Positions 6,096-12,836 of a stretch of DNA of 13,621 bases are shown here, in pieces; within the stretch, counting starts at the first letter, position 1, and each line of letters starts with the position of its first letter. Source of the stretch: JAFAGX01 sp035623255. GTDB lineage: Bacteria > Acidobacteriota > Terriglobia > Terriglobales > Acidobacteriaceae. The translations under genes were made by a program, and so were the position numbers. Below the pieces are notes generated by a model, which worked only from the letters and a program-made list of their open reading frames with translations, had not been told where the DNA came from and did not search any database. The stretch lies in contig DASPTU010000042.1 of the NCBI GenBank assembly GCA_035623255.1, forward strand, positions 1 through 13,621, read 5' to 3'.

Positions 6096-7373
6096 CTATT
6101 TTGAATCCGAGGTTAGACTCGCTCCGAATTCGCGCCGGTTCACTGACCTTGCAGCTCGGGCAGCAACCGCCTGCGGGCCAGCCGCCGCTCCGTAGCGCTC
6201 CATCAACATCGGAACCATGGCGTTTTCCGCTTCCTTCACAAAGGTAAGGCTGCGATCTGGCCCCAGGTCAACTCGAATGAAATCCCCCAGCCGCACCTGC
6301 CCAGTTGCCACCAGGTTTGCCATCGGGAACACAAGATGCCGTTCGATCGCCCGTTTCAGGTGGCGAGCTCCGTATTTAGGATCCGTGCCCTCATCCAAGA
6401 GAAAGCTCTTGACCCGGGAAGTGCAATTGAACACGAACTGATTGGCTGCGGACGCCATCAGGACGCGCTGTTGCACCATCCCGAGTTCGATTTCCAAAAT
6501 CTCTTCCAGGTGCTCCGGCCGCAGAGTCTTGAAAACCACCACCTTATCGATGCGGTTCATGAACTCCGGGGTGAATTTTCGACGCGCCGCTTCAATGGCT
6601 GTGCGATTGATCTTCTCATCCAGAGCGGCGTCGATCTGGGTTACCTTGGGGGCGAAGCCTAGCCCACCATCCACCAGGGTGCTCATCTCCCCTGCTCCCA
6701 GGTTAGATGTCATGATAATGATGCATTGCGAAAGGTCGACCCGGCGGTTGTCCCCTAATGTCAGCGTTGCCTTGTCGAGGATCCCGAGCAGCAACTGCCA
6801 CAGGGCGTCGGAAGCCTTTTCGATCTCATCGAATAGAAGGATCGAGAGCTTCAGCCGGTCGGTGTGCCACTGGTTGAGCGCTTCCTGCGTCAGCAGAGGA
6901 TGCGTCTCGCGATGGCCCAAATAGCCGGGCGGCGAGCCGATCAACTTGGCGATCTCATGGGAGTGCTGGAACTCCGCGCAGTCGATCTTGATGCAGGCGC
7001 GCGCATCCCCAAATAGCGCTTCTGACATGGCCTCGACTACCCGCGTCTTGCCAGAACCCGTCGGCCCCAGAAACAAGAGGTTGCCTACCGGACGCCCCGG
7101 CGGGTTCAGCCCAGCCAGGAACATCTGGTAGATCTCCACAACCTTTTCAATGGCCATGTCCTGACCGACGATTTTGCGGTGCAAGGCATTTTCGAAGTCT
7201 CGGGCATCACTGCTGCGCCGAGTAGGATCAAGTGCTGCGTTGAGTGCGTTTTTCATAGTCTCTGGGCCCTTGTCGGTCCTTTCTGGGCCGTCAGGCTGTT
7301 CCTGGGGGATCGCGTCGAGCAACTCAAAGCGACGAATTTTGTCACTTTCTACTCGATAAGCACCAGCGCTCAT
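6096..7373 (-). CDS. Single-domain Clp/Hsp100-type AAA+ ATPase
   Basis: AAA+ ATPase resembling the D2 half of ClpA/B/C, standing alone with no N-domain and no D1. In the 425-residue reading: Walker A GPTGSGKT (103-110), pore-loop motif GSPPGYLGHRE (146-156), Walker B LLFDEIEKAS (179-188), sensor 1 MTSNLGA (221-227), arginine finger region FMNRID (271-276), and a small domain with sensor 2 GARHLKR (335-341). The loop after sensor 1 contains GLGF (237-240), the same four residues as at the ClpP-docking loop of the ClpC in this window. It may therefore be a ClpP-linked unfoldase; a chaperone or other motor role is also possible. The last ~40 residues are Ala-rich and unlike the family. The start is uncertain: neither the ATG at 7373 nor the in-frame ATG at 7256 (residue 40) has a strong ribosome site, and conservation seems to start near the latter. 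Confidence 0.85.
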   Translation of the reverse strand: MSAGAYRVESDKIRRFELLDAIPQEQPDGPERTDKGPETMKNALNAALDPTRRSSDARDFENALHRKIVGQDMAIEKVVEIYQMFLAGLNPPGRPVGNLLFLGPTGSGKTRVVEAMSEALFGDARACIKIDCAEFQHSHEIAKLIGSPPGYLGHRETHPLLTQEALNQWHTDRLKLSILLFDEIEKASDALWQLLLGILDKATLTLGDNRRVDLSQCIIIMTSNLGAGEMSTLVDGGLGFAPKVTQIDAALDEKINRTAIEAARRKFTPEFMNRIDKVVVFKTLRPEHLEEILEIELGMVQQRVLMASAANQFVFNCTSRVKSFLLDEGTDPKYGARHLKRAIERHLVFPMANLVATGQVRLGDFIRVDLGPDRSLTFVKEAENAMVPMLMERYGAAAGPQAVAARAARSVNRREFGASLTSDSK

Positions 7374-7392
7374 CGAGCTTGCCTATTGCAAA

Positions 7393-7478
7393 CGGTTCGC
7401 CATCCCGTAAGAACCGCTTATGGCTTCATTTCTGGGGAATTAGATGCTCCAGGCTACGGAAGAGAGACACCTAGCCTG
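7393..7478. other. Divergent spacer between ATPase and LysM-hydrolase genes, with two inverted repeats
   Basis: The 258-base divergent gap (7374-7631) must hold promoters for both genes, but I find no convincing -35/-10 pair. It contains two perfect inverted repeats: CGGTTC/GAACCG with a 12-base gap (7393-7416) and CAGGCTA/TAGCCTG with a 15-base gap (7450-7478). Both could be operators; neither matches a regulator I know. Confidence 0.25.
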
Positions 7479-7621
7479 ACGGGTACGATCATGTAAAGGG
7501 AAATACTTTGCGCATGCTGAGACTTTCCCAGGTAGGGTCGAAACTATACCCTGCGCGGGCGTGACCCGACGTAACGTGGTGCGACTACCCAACGCTCAAT
7601 AGCATTCCGTTGTAACGCGTT

Positions 7622-7628
7622 GGGGGGA
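7622..7628 (+). promoter_or_regulatory. Ribosome binding site of the LysM-hydrolase gene
   Basis: The purine run GGGGGGA ends three bases before the TTG at 7632. It makes that TTG more likely than the TTG at 7620, which would place this site inside the coding region. Confidence 0.55.
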
Positions 7629-7631
7629 ACT

Positions 7632-9116
7632 TTGCGTCGACACGTTTGGATTCTGGCTGCAGTTTTGTGCGCATTCTGCTCTTTCTTTTTTCACAAAATT
7701 ACGCTCCAGGTCGTACCTGCTGCGGCAGCACAAAGCGGTGGGCACCCTCATCTGGAACCGGCATCCATTCCGACAAGCTCCACACGTGTCCCGGCAGAGG
7801 TCACCAATGCTGTGCCCCCCGGAAGCACGTTGTATTGGGCAAAGCGAGGGGACAGCGTCATTTCTGTAGCTCACCATTTCTTGCCTCAAACCTCTTATCT
7901 CACTTCGGCCGAATTGGCTATTTCGATGCGGGCGGCAAATGCCAACTTGCAAGGTAGCTACCTGAAAGCCGGACAGACCATCATCGTGCCTGGAATTCTG
8001 GAAACACCCATCGTGGAGAAAACCATCTCCGTGCCTCGGGACTTTGAAGTTCGCGCGATTTACCTGACCGGGCTGATGGCAGGTAGCGATCACGGTTTAC
8101 GCATCATCCGGCGTTGGCGTGCGCTGGGTGGAAACGCCGTCGTTTTCGATATCAAAGACAGCGATGGCTCCGTCAACATCCCATTCGAGCACCCGCTGCT
8201 TGGCAAACACCACACGCCTATCCCCGATCTCCCTAAATTCGTGCACTTTCTGCATTCCCAAAACATGCATGCGATTGCAAGGGTGGCCATCTTTCGGGAC
8301 GAGCGCCTCGTCGTGAGTCATCCCGAATTGGCTGTCCAATCCCATCGCAGCGGGCAGCCGTGGCGCGAGAACGGAAAGTTGGTATGGACGGATCCCTCGC
8401 AGCCCAAAGTCCAGGAATACGATATTGCTCTCGCCAAGAAAGCTGCGGAGTCCGGCGTGGACGAGGTTCAGTTCGATTACGTCCGCTTCCCTGCCGAAGG
8501 AGACCAGAAAGATGCTGTCTTTGTCTTCCGAGCCGCTCATCCCGATTGGCATCGTAGCGACGTAATTGCCGATTTCCTTAAGCATGCCTATTCCGAGCTT
8601 CACCCAACCAGGGTACTGCTCTCGCTTGACGTTTTCGGCGTGATGGCGTGGCAGCGTCCGGTGGATCTGTCGCACACCGGCCAGGATATCGTCCGCATGG
8701 CAAAGTATTGCGACGTCCTTTCTCCCATGATTTATCCTTCGCACTTCTTCGGGATGGATGGCTACGCTCACCCGGGCGACGCCCCTGAGCATTTCATCGG
8801 TGAGTCCATGGATCGGTTTCAATTAATTACAAACGGTAGTGGTGTCGTGATCAGGCCGTGGCTGCAGGCATTTCATTGGCGGACCAAGACCTATTCGCCC
8901 GAATACGTGGCAACTCAAGTCCGGGTAGCCCGGGAGAAAGGTGGGATCGGCTTTCTATTCTGGAATGCCGCCAACGACTACAGCAAGCCCTTTGCGGCTA
9001 TGCCTGAAATGCGGTCAGCCAAAGCACAGTACTTCCGTGGCGATGAACTGCCTGGGACAAAGTCTCCCAAATTAACTTCGGCCGCAGTCGTTGATAACGC
9101 CACTACTCACCAGTGA
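7632..9116 (+). CDS. Exported LysM-domain putative glycoside hydrolase (DUF4015/COG1306-like)
   Basis: Likely a secreted or periplasmic cell-wall-associated hydrolase. The 494-residue protein begins with MRRHVWILAAVLCAFC, a basic then hydrophobic signal segment, with possible cleavage near VPAAAA-QS. A Ser/Pro/Thr-rich linker follows, then a LysM-like peptidoglycan-binding region at about 68-121 (KRGDSV...ANLQGSYLKAGQTIIVPG). The rest, about 140-460, matches the putative TIM-barrel glycoside hydrolase family PF13200: RAIYLTGLMAG, VVFDIKDSDG (about 171-180), IARVAIFRDERL, WTDPSQPKVQEYDIALAKKA, and DEVQFDYVRFP (277-287). The acidic residues in those motifs are candidate catalytic groups. The substrate is unknown for this family. 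The start is a TTG at 7632, three bases after a GGGGGGA ribosome site; a TTG twelve bases upstream is possible but less likely. No clear terminator follows. Confidence 0.88.
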   Translation: MRRHVWILAAVLCAFCSFFFHKITLQVVPAAAAQSGGHPHLEPASIPTSSTRVPAEVTNAVPPGSTLYWAKRGDSVISVAHHFLPQTSYLTSAELAISMRAANANLQGSYLKAGQTIIVPGILETPIVEKTISVPRDFEVRAIYLTGLMAGSDHGLRIIRRWRALGGNAVVFDIKDSDGSVNIPFEHPLLGKHHTPIPDLPKFVHFLHSQNMHAIARVAIFRDERLVVSHPELAVQSHRSGQPWRENGKLVWTDPSQPKVQEYDIALAKKAAESGVDEVQFDYVRFPAEGDQKDAVFVFRAAHPDWHRSDVIADFLKHAYSELHPTRVLLSLDVFGVMAWQRPVDLSHTGQDIVRMAKYCDVLSPMIYPSHFFGMDGYAHPGDAPEHFIGESMDRFQLITNGSGVVIRPWLQAFHWRTKTYSPEYVATQVRVAREKGGIGFLFWNAANDYSKPFAAMPEMRSAKAQYFRGDELPGTKSPKLTSAAVVDNATTHQ

Positions 9117-9198
9117 GACAAAAGACCGCTGTCTTGTTAGTAGAAGGTCATAGCACTGTTGGAGCATATTCTCCACAACACCATTCTGAAAAAACACC

Positions 9199-9225
9199 TG
9201 GACCTCGTCCCCTCTCGGTTATAAT
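9199..9225 (+). promoter_or_regulatory. Promoter of ilvE
   Basis: A perfect -10 TATAAT lies at 9220-9225. The best -35 is TGGACC (9199-9204, 4 of 6 matches) with a short 15-base spacer. Transcription from about 9232 would give a leader of about 145 bases. The perfect -10 is the main support; the -35 is weak. Confidence 0.5.
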
Positions 9226-9262
9226 CGCCTTGCTGGACGCTCGAACGCCCGTCCCCTCGGAT

Positions 9263-9311
9263 TTATCGTGCCGCTTGTTGCAGCTCGACGAGTCGGGTCC
9301 ACCCACGATAA
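9263..9311 (+). promoter_or_regulatory. Long stem-loop in ilvE leader
   Basis: TTATCGTG (9263-9270) and CACGATAA (9304-9311) form a perfect 8-bp stem enclosing 33 bases, which contain a further CTC-GAC-GAG pairing. TTTT follows at 9316-9319 after AGAGC. It is 65 bases before the ilvE start. An attenuator or protein-binding leader is possible. I do not recognise a known riboswitch. Confidence 0.35.
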
Positions 9312-9376
9312 GAGCTTTTGGCATCAAATAATCGCATCCTCGGCTTTGGCCGTGAATTTTTGGACTAGGAGCGCGC

Positions 9377-10324
9377 ATGGCGATTCAGAAGACAGAAAAA
9401 ATCTGGCATAACGGGAAGTTTGTTTCCTGGGATCAGGCGACCATTCACGTTATGTCGCACGTGGTGAACTACGGTTCATCGGTGTTTGAAGGCATCCGCT
9501 GCTACTCGTTACCCAGCGGCCCCGCAATTTTCCGTGCTAAGGAGCACATGCAGCGCCTGGTGGATTCGGCCAAGATTTATCGCATCGACGTTGACTTTAC
9601 CCGCGATGAACTGGTCTCCGCCATGGTCGAACTGGTGCAAAAGAACAGCGTTTGGCCATGCTACATCCGTCCAATCATCCTTCGTGGCTATGGCGAAGCC
9701 GGGGTGAACCCGTTTAACTCGCCCACCGAGGTTTATATCTGCAATTATCCCTGGGGCAAGTACTTGGGTTCTGATGCTGAGCAAGGAGTCGACGTCTGCG
9801 TCTCATCCTGGACCCGCATCGCGCCGAATACTCTGCCGGCCATGGCGAAATCGGGCGCCAACTACATGAATTCGCAGCTGATCAAAATGGAGGCCATCCT
9901 GAACGGCTACGTCGAAGGAATTGCCCTGGACGAAAACGGTTACGTCAGTGAAGGCTCAGGCGAAAATGTGTTCGTGGTCCGCAATGGCACACTGCAGACT
10001 GCGCCGCTCGGAAACTCTGTACTGCCGGGCATTACCCGGGATTCAGCATTGCGCATTGCTCGCGAACTGGGGATTCCGGTGATCGAGCAGGGCATTCCGC
10101 GGGAATTGCTCTACATCGCCGACGAAGTATTCTTCACCGGAACAGCCGCCGAAATCACCGGCGTCCGTTCAGTCGATAAGATCAGCGTCGGCAAGGGTGT
10201 CATCGGACCCATCACTAAGGCGATCCAGAAAGAGTTCTATGGGATCATTCGCGGCGAAAAGGCCGATCGATTTAATTGGCTCACGCCGGTATCGGTGCGC
10301 AGCAAGCAGCCGGTCAGTGTGTAA
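9377..10324 (+). CDS. ilvE: Branched-chain amino acid aminotransferase
   Basis: Class IV PLP-dependent aminotransferase: interconverts leucine, isoleucine and valine with their 2-oxo acids, using glutamate/2-oxoglutarate, as the last step of branched-chain amino acid synthesis. At 315 residues it is typical of the IlvE group (about 300-310). Seen: the N-terminal VNYGSSVFEGIRCY (30-43) characteristic of branched-chain enzymes, catalytic lysine K158 in MAKSGANYMNSQ, and the class IV signature around SEGSGENVFVV (191-201) with E192 placed to contact the PLP ring nitrogen. FFTGTAAEITGV forms the phosphate/carboxylate-binding end. The start ATG has AGGAG 6 bases upstream. The gene is monocistronic: own promoter, structured leader and terminator. 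D-amino acid aminotransferase and ADC lyase are related folds, but the FEGIR motif favours IlvE. Confidence 0.95.
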   Translation: MAIQKTEKIWHNGKFVSWDQATIHVMSHVVNYGSSVFEGIRCYSLPSGPAIFRAKEHMQRLVDSAKIYRIDVDFTRDELVSAMVELVQKNSVWPCYIRPIILRGYGEAGVNPFNSPTEVYICNYPWGKYLGSDAEQGVDVCVSSWTRIAPNTLPAMAKSGANYMNSQLIKMEAILNGYVEGIALDENGYVSEGSGENVFVVRNGTLQTAPLGNSVLPGITRDSALRIARELGIPVIEQGIPRELLYIADEVFFTGTAAEITGVRSVDKISVGKGVIGPITKAIQKEFYGIIRGEKADRFNWLTPVSVRSKQPVSV

Positions 10325-10344
10325 GGCGCACCTGAGTTTCTCAG

Positions 10345-10374
10345 AAGCCGCCCTGCGGGGCGGCTTTGGTTTTT
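10345..10374 (+). terminator. Rho-independent terminator of ilvE
   Basis: AAGCCGCCC (10345-10353) pairs with GGGCGGCTT (10358-10366) over nine base pairs around a TGCG loop. TGG and a five-T run (10370-10374) follow. It begins 20 bases after the ilvE stop. Confidence 0.9.
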
Positions 10375-10386
10375 CTGACTGAAGCG

Positions 10387-10424
10387 CGGCAACAAAGTCG
10401 GCAACTCACAATCGGCGCGGCAAC
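10387..10424 (+). repeat. Three CGGCAAC direct repeats upstream of pilT
   Basis: Exact CGGCAAC at 10387-10393, 10399-10405 and 10418-10424. The first and third are extended to CGCGGCAAC. Start-to-start spacing is 12 and 19 bases. They lie between the ilvE terminator and pilT, about 90-120 bases before the pilT start, where an activator site would sit. No clear promoter hexamers and no sigma-54 GG-N10-GC element were found nearby. Confidence 0.3.
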
Positions 10425-10509
10425 CATCCAGCCTCGCCCATTACTTAGGTCATCTTGGGCGGAAACCGATTTCAGTCCATCATACGAGTGATCCCCTGAG
10501 ATCCCTCGC

Positions 10510-11631
10510 ATGAATATTGATGACCTGCTTCGCATCGCCATGGAGCGGCGCGCCTCCGACTTGCATCTCAAGGTGGGAAATTACCCACACCTGCGCGTCG
10601 ACGGCGAACTGATTCCCCTGACTGACCAGCCGCGCATCAGCGCTGAAGACATGTTGACCATGGCTTTCAGCATGATGTCGGCCCGGCAAAAGCAAAAATT
10701 CAAAGAGAGCACGGAAATCGATATGGCCTATGGCGTCGCCGGGCTAGGGCGATTCCGTGTCAACGTCTTCCAGCAGCGCGGCAACGTCGGCCTGGTTCTC
10801 CGCGTCATTCCGACCAAGATTCGCGCTCTGGACGAGCTCTATCTGCCGAAAGTCGTCGAGCAGATCTGCGACATGCCACGTGGGCTGATCCTGGTGACCG
10901 GCATAACCGGTTCCGGCAAGTCCACAACCTTGGCCGCCATGGTGGACCGTATTAATTCCACGCGCGCCGAACACATCATCACCATTGAAGATCCAATCGA
11001 ATTTCTGCATCGCGACAAGAAGGGTTACGTCAACCAGCGCGAAATCGAAGTCGACACGCCCTCCTTCGGGGCGGCTCTAAGAGCCTCCCTGCGTCAGGAC
11101 CCGGACGTGATTCTAGTTGGTGAAATGCGTGACGTTGATACCATCGGCACCGCACTGCACGCTGCCGAAACCGGACACATGGTCTTCTCCACACTGCACA
11201 CGCTCGATGCTGTGGAAACCATCAACCGAATTATTGCTGTATTTCCGCCTCCCGAGCAGAAGCAGATTCGTCTCCAACTGGCCGCTGTGCTGCGAGCCGT
11301 GGTCAGCCAACGGTTGGTAAAGCGTTGCGACGGCGAGGGCCGCGTTCCCGCCGTCGAAATCATGATCAACACGGCTTACATTCGTGAATGCATCCTGGTG
11401 CCGGAAAAAACCCGCGCCATCCGCGACGCGATTTCTTCCGGGACATCGCAATACGGCATGCAAACCTTCGATCAGTCTCTCTGGGACCTGTTCCAGGCGG
11501 GATTGGTCAACTACGAAACTGCCCTGGAGAATGCGTCGAACGCGGACGACTTCAAACTGCGCATGCAGGGGATCTCGTCCACCAGCGACATTTCCAAGAA
11601 CGCCATGCAGGCCACCGGCTTCGGCGGATGA
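10510..11631 (+). CDS. pilT: Type IV pilus twitching motility ATPase PilT
   Basis: Hexameric cytoplasmic ATPase that depolymerises pilin and retracts type IV pili, driving twitching motility and DNA uptake. The 373-residue protein has the full PilT set: N-terminal SDLHLKVG (16-23), Walker A GITGSGKST (131-139), Asp box TIEDPIEF (158-165), Walker B with DPDVILVGEMRD (197-208), and His box STLHTLDAVETINR (227-240). The C-terminal part carries AIRDAISS (303-310) and GMQTFDQSL (316-324), typical of PilT rather than PilB, and helps tell it from general GspE ATPases. PilU is the closest alternative. The last ~20 residues are a Ser/Gly-rich tail beyond the usual PilT end. The ribosome site before the ATG is weak. 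It is flanked by terminators of ilvE and its own, so it is transcribed alone; no pilB, pilC or pilin genes lie within the window. Confidence 0.96.
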   Translation: MNIDDLLRIAMERRASDLHLKVGNYPHLRVDGELIPLTDQPRISAEDMLTMAFSMMSARQKQKFKESTEIDMAYGVAGLGRFRVNVFQQRGNVGLVLRVIPTKIRALDELYLPKVVEQICDMPRGLILVTGITGSGKSTTLAAMVDRINSTRAEHIITIEDPIEFLHRDKKGYVNQREIEVDTPSFGAALRASLRQDPDVILVGEMRDVDTIGTALHAAETGHMVFSTLHTLDAVETINRIIAVFPPPEQKQIRLQLAAVLRAVVSQRLVKRCDGEGRVPAVEIMINTAYIRECILVPEKTRAIRDAISSGTSQYGMQTFDQSLWDLFQAGLVNYETALENASNADDFKLRMQGISSTSDISKNAMQATGFGG

Positions 11632-11654
11632 CAATTACCTCCTGAAAGCACTGC

Positions 11655-11686
11655 GGGCGCGCCGAAGGCGCGCCCTTTTGCTTTTT
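11655..11686 (+). terminator. Rho-independent terminator of pilT
   Basis: GGGCGCGCC (11655-11663), a GAA loop, and GGCGCGCCC (11667-11675) make a perfect nine-pair stem. TTTT then GC and TTTTT follow, ending at 11686. It begins 24 bases after the pilT stop. The opposite strand has no T-tract, so it does not serve the convergent STAS gene. Confidence 0.92.
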
Positions 11687-11712
11687 ACGTCTTACAGACT
11701 GCTGCCGTTGTC

Positions 11713-12084
11713 TTAAACGCTTGCTGCGTACCTCGCGTGCGCACACTCTGACCCGCTCAAGACGTACAGCGCGCGCCGAAAAGTAGAGATGTCAAAAACG
11801 CGATCCAGCTTGGTTCGCGTCAACATCTCGTGAACAAAGTGCGACGGATTCACCAGCTTCAGTTGCATGCCGCGAGTGCGCAACCACTCGTGAAGAGAAA
11901 CCAGAGTATTCAGTCCACCGGCATCTACTGCTTCCACTTCGCCTAGATCGAGCACAACCATCCGGGTGTCTTTCACGCCGGTTACGGCCGCCCTGAGTTT
12001 CTGAACTTCCTGGCCACGAACAATTCGGCCCACGCACCTCAGGACCGCTACTTTGCCGCTTCGTTCAATCTCGATGGTAAGCAT
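11713..12084 (-). CDS. STAS-domain protein (anti-sigma factor antagonist-like)
   Basis: A 123-residue single STAS domain, the fold of SpoIIAA/RsbV anti-anti-sigma factors that bind and neutralise anti-sigma kinases. Seen: MLTIEIERSGKVAVLRCVGR at the start, the central strand and turn VVLDLGEVEAVDAGGL, and a C-terminal region ending in a Ser/Ala-rich tail. In classical antagonists the turn is D-S-S-G with a phosphorylated serine; here it reads D-A-G-G, so that switch serine is missing. Activity may thus be constitutive, or control may work another way. The ATG at 12084 is chosen because GAGAGGA stands 8 bases upstream (12099-12093); a longer in-frame reading has no family similarity. No anti-sigma kinase gene is next to it. 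An ECF-like promoter lies just upstream. Confidence 0.88.
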   Translation of the reverse strand: MLTIEIERSGKVAVLRCVGRIVRGQEVQKLRAAVTGVKDTRMVVLDLGEVEAVDAGGLNTLVSLHEWLRTRGMQLKLVNPSHFVHEMLTRTKLDRVFDISTFRRALYVLSGSECAHARYAASV

Positions 12085-12092
12085 GACCGCCG

Positions 12093-12099
12093 TCCTCTC
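12093..12099 (-). promoter_or_regulatory. Ribosome binding site deciding the STAS gene start
   Basis: GAGAGGA on the minus strand, 8 bases before the ATG at 12084. It supports the 123-residue protein over a 176-residue reading from 12243. Confidence 0.7.
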
Positions 12100-12105
12100 A
12101 ATTTC

Positions 12106-12134
12106 TACTACGAGAATAGACGCCCAAAAGTTCC
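12106..12134 (-). promoter_or_regulatory. ECF-sigma-like promoter of the STAS gene
   Basis: On the minus strand GGAAC (12134-12130) is followed after 17 bases by CGTAGTA (12112-12106). This matches the general ECF sigma pattern GGAAC-N16/17-CGT. Transcription would begin near 12099, giving a very short leader that starts at the ribosome site, which is a tight fit. T-rich blocks lie just upstream at 12164-12145. Confidence 0.35.
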
Positions 12135-12144
12135 ACCCGTCACC

Positions 12145-12164
12145 AAAAAGATGTAAAAAGAGGT
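12145..12164. repeat. Phased A-tract direct repeat between STAS gene and recX
   Basis: AAAAAGATGT and AAAAAGAGGT stand directly in tandem, a 10-base period with one mismatch. A-tracts at one-turn spacing bend DNA, and here they could act as an UP-like element for the STAS promoter. It could also be chance. Confidence 0.3.
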
Positions 12165-12198
12165 AAACACTTGAATAGATGCGATCTGAACTGGTTTG

Positions 12199-12214
12199 CA
12201 CTATTAAAGTAGTG
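12199..12214 (+). promoter_or_regulatory. Inverted repeat directly before recX
   Basis: CACTA (12199-12203) and TAGTG (12210-12214) with a 6-base spacer, ending 6 bases before the recX ATG. It could be a small operator or a weak hairpin at the start codon. It does not match the LexA consensus of enterobacteria (CTGT-N8-ACAG) or of Gram-positives (GAAC-N4-GTTC). Confidence 0.25.
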
Positions 12215-12220
12215 TGAAAA

Positions 12221-12754
12221 ATGGCATTTTCTCGAGGCCGCAAGACCGATTCTGAAGAGGAACTCTACGCCTACGCTCTTGGTGCGCTCGGTAGGCGCAT
12301 GCGCTCTGTAGCCGAACTCAAACGCCTGCTTCGCCCCCGCGTCGATGTAGAAACTGAGTATGGAGAAACCTTGCTGGAACTCGTGATTCGCCGCCTGAAG
12401 GATCATGGTTATCTCAATGACGCCAAGTACGCAGCTGCTTATTCCTCTTATCGTCGCGACAACGAGAAGTTCGGCCGCAGACGCGTGATCTCCGATCTGA
12501 AGGCCAAAGGCGTTCATGCGGAGGTGATCGAAAAAGCTGTCGGTGCCGCTTACGACGACGTAAATGAAGAACGCCAGGCCCGGGAACACTTGCGGCGAAA
12601 AAGACTTGTGAAACCTCAAAATCAAAAGCAGGCAGCCCGTCTGTTCCGCCATTTACTCCGCGCCGGTTTCAGCGCAAGAACAATCTTTGCAATCCTCAAG
12701 AAGTGGGATGTGGATGACGAAACACTGAGTGCGCTCGAATGCGAAGCGGAATGA
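12221..12754 (+). CDS. recX: Regulatory protein RecX
   Basis: RecX binds RecA filaments and modulates, mostly inhibits, recombination and the SOS coprotease activity. The 177-residue protein fits the RecX length range and has three three-helix repeats: about 12-60 (AYALGALGRRMRSVAELKRLL is the typical first repeat), about 60-115 (HGYLNDAKYAAAYSSYR... and FGRRRVISDLKAKGV) and about 115-170 (RLFRHLLRAGFSARTIFAIL). The GYLND-A-YA and F-RRRV-DL-KGV patterns are diagnostic. No Shine-Dalgarno is evident before the ATG; a CACTA-N6-TAGTG inverted repeat ends 6 bases upstream. I find no LexA box. recA is not in the window, while alaS lies just downstream, as in the enterobacterial recA-recX-alaS order. 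Confidence 0.92.
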   Translation: MAFSRGRKTDSEEELYAYALGALGRRMRSVAELKRLLRPRVDVETEYGETLLELVIRRLKDHGYLNDAKYAAAYSSYRRDNEKFGRRRVISDLKAKGVHAEVIEKAVGAAYDDVNEERQAREHLRRKRLVKPQNQKQAARLFRHLLRAGFSARTIFAILKKWDVDDETLSALECEAE

Positions 12755-12836
12755 TCTCTATCGCCTGGGATGATTGCATTGTGTTTCGCGGTAAGAGATA
12801 CTTTCCAAACCATCAATCTGCAATGAGGAGGCTAAT

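Noticed and set aside
8097..8822. A 241-codon minus-strand reading inside the LysM-hydrolase gene
   Set aside because: The sense frame encodes a conserved enzyme family. The antisense product resembles no family and reflects codon bias in a high-G+C gene.
9113..9331. A 72-codon reading on the plus strand whose GTG overlaps the stop of the LysM-hydrolase gene
   Set aside because: The GTGA overlap looks like translational coupling, but the product has no recognisable features. It runs through the ilvE promoter and leader stem, and has no ribosome site of its own.
9230..9331. Possible Leu-rich leader peptide for ilvE attenuation (several Leu codons in the frame ending at 9331)
   Set aside because: The only candidate start (TTG 9230) coincides with the expected transcription start, has no ribosome site, and the Leu codons are not in a consecutive run near the stem.
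12165..12220. LexA/SOS box upstream of recX
   Set aside because: GAAC-TGGT-TTGC (12188-12199) resembles a Gram-positive LexA half site, but the second half does not match, and no CTGT-N8-ACAG is present.
12085..12243. A longer start for the STAS protein
   Set aside because: The extra 53 residues look unrelated to the fold and overlap recX and its upstream region. The ATG at 12084 has a clear ribosome site.
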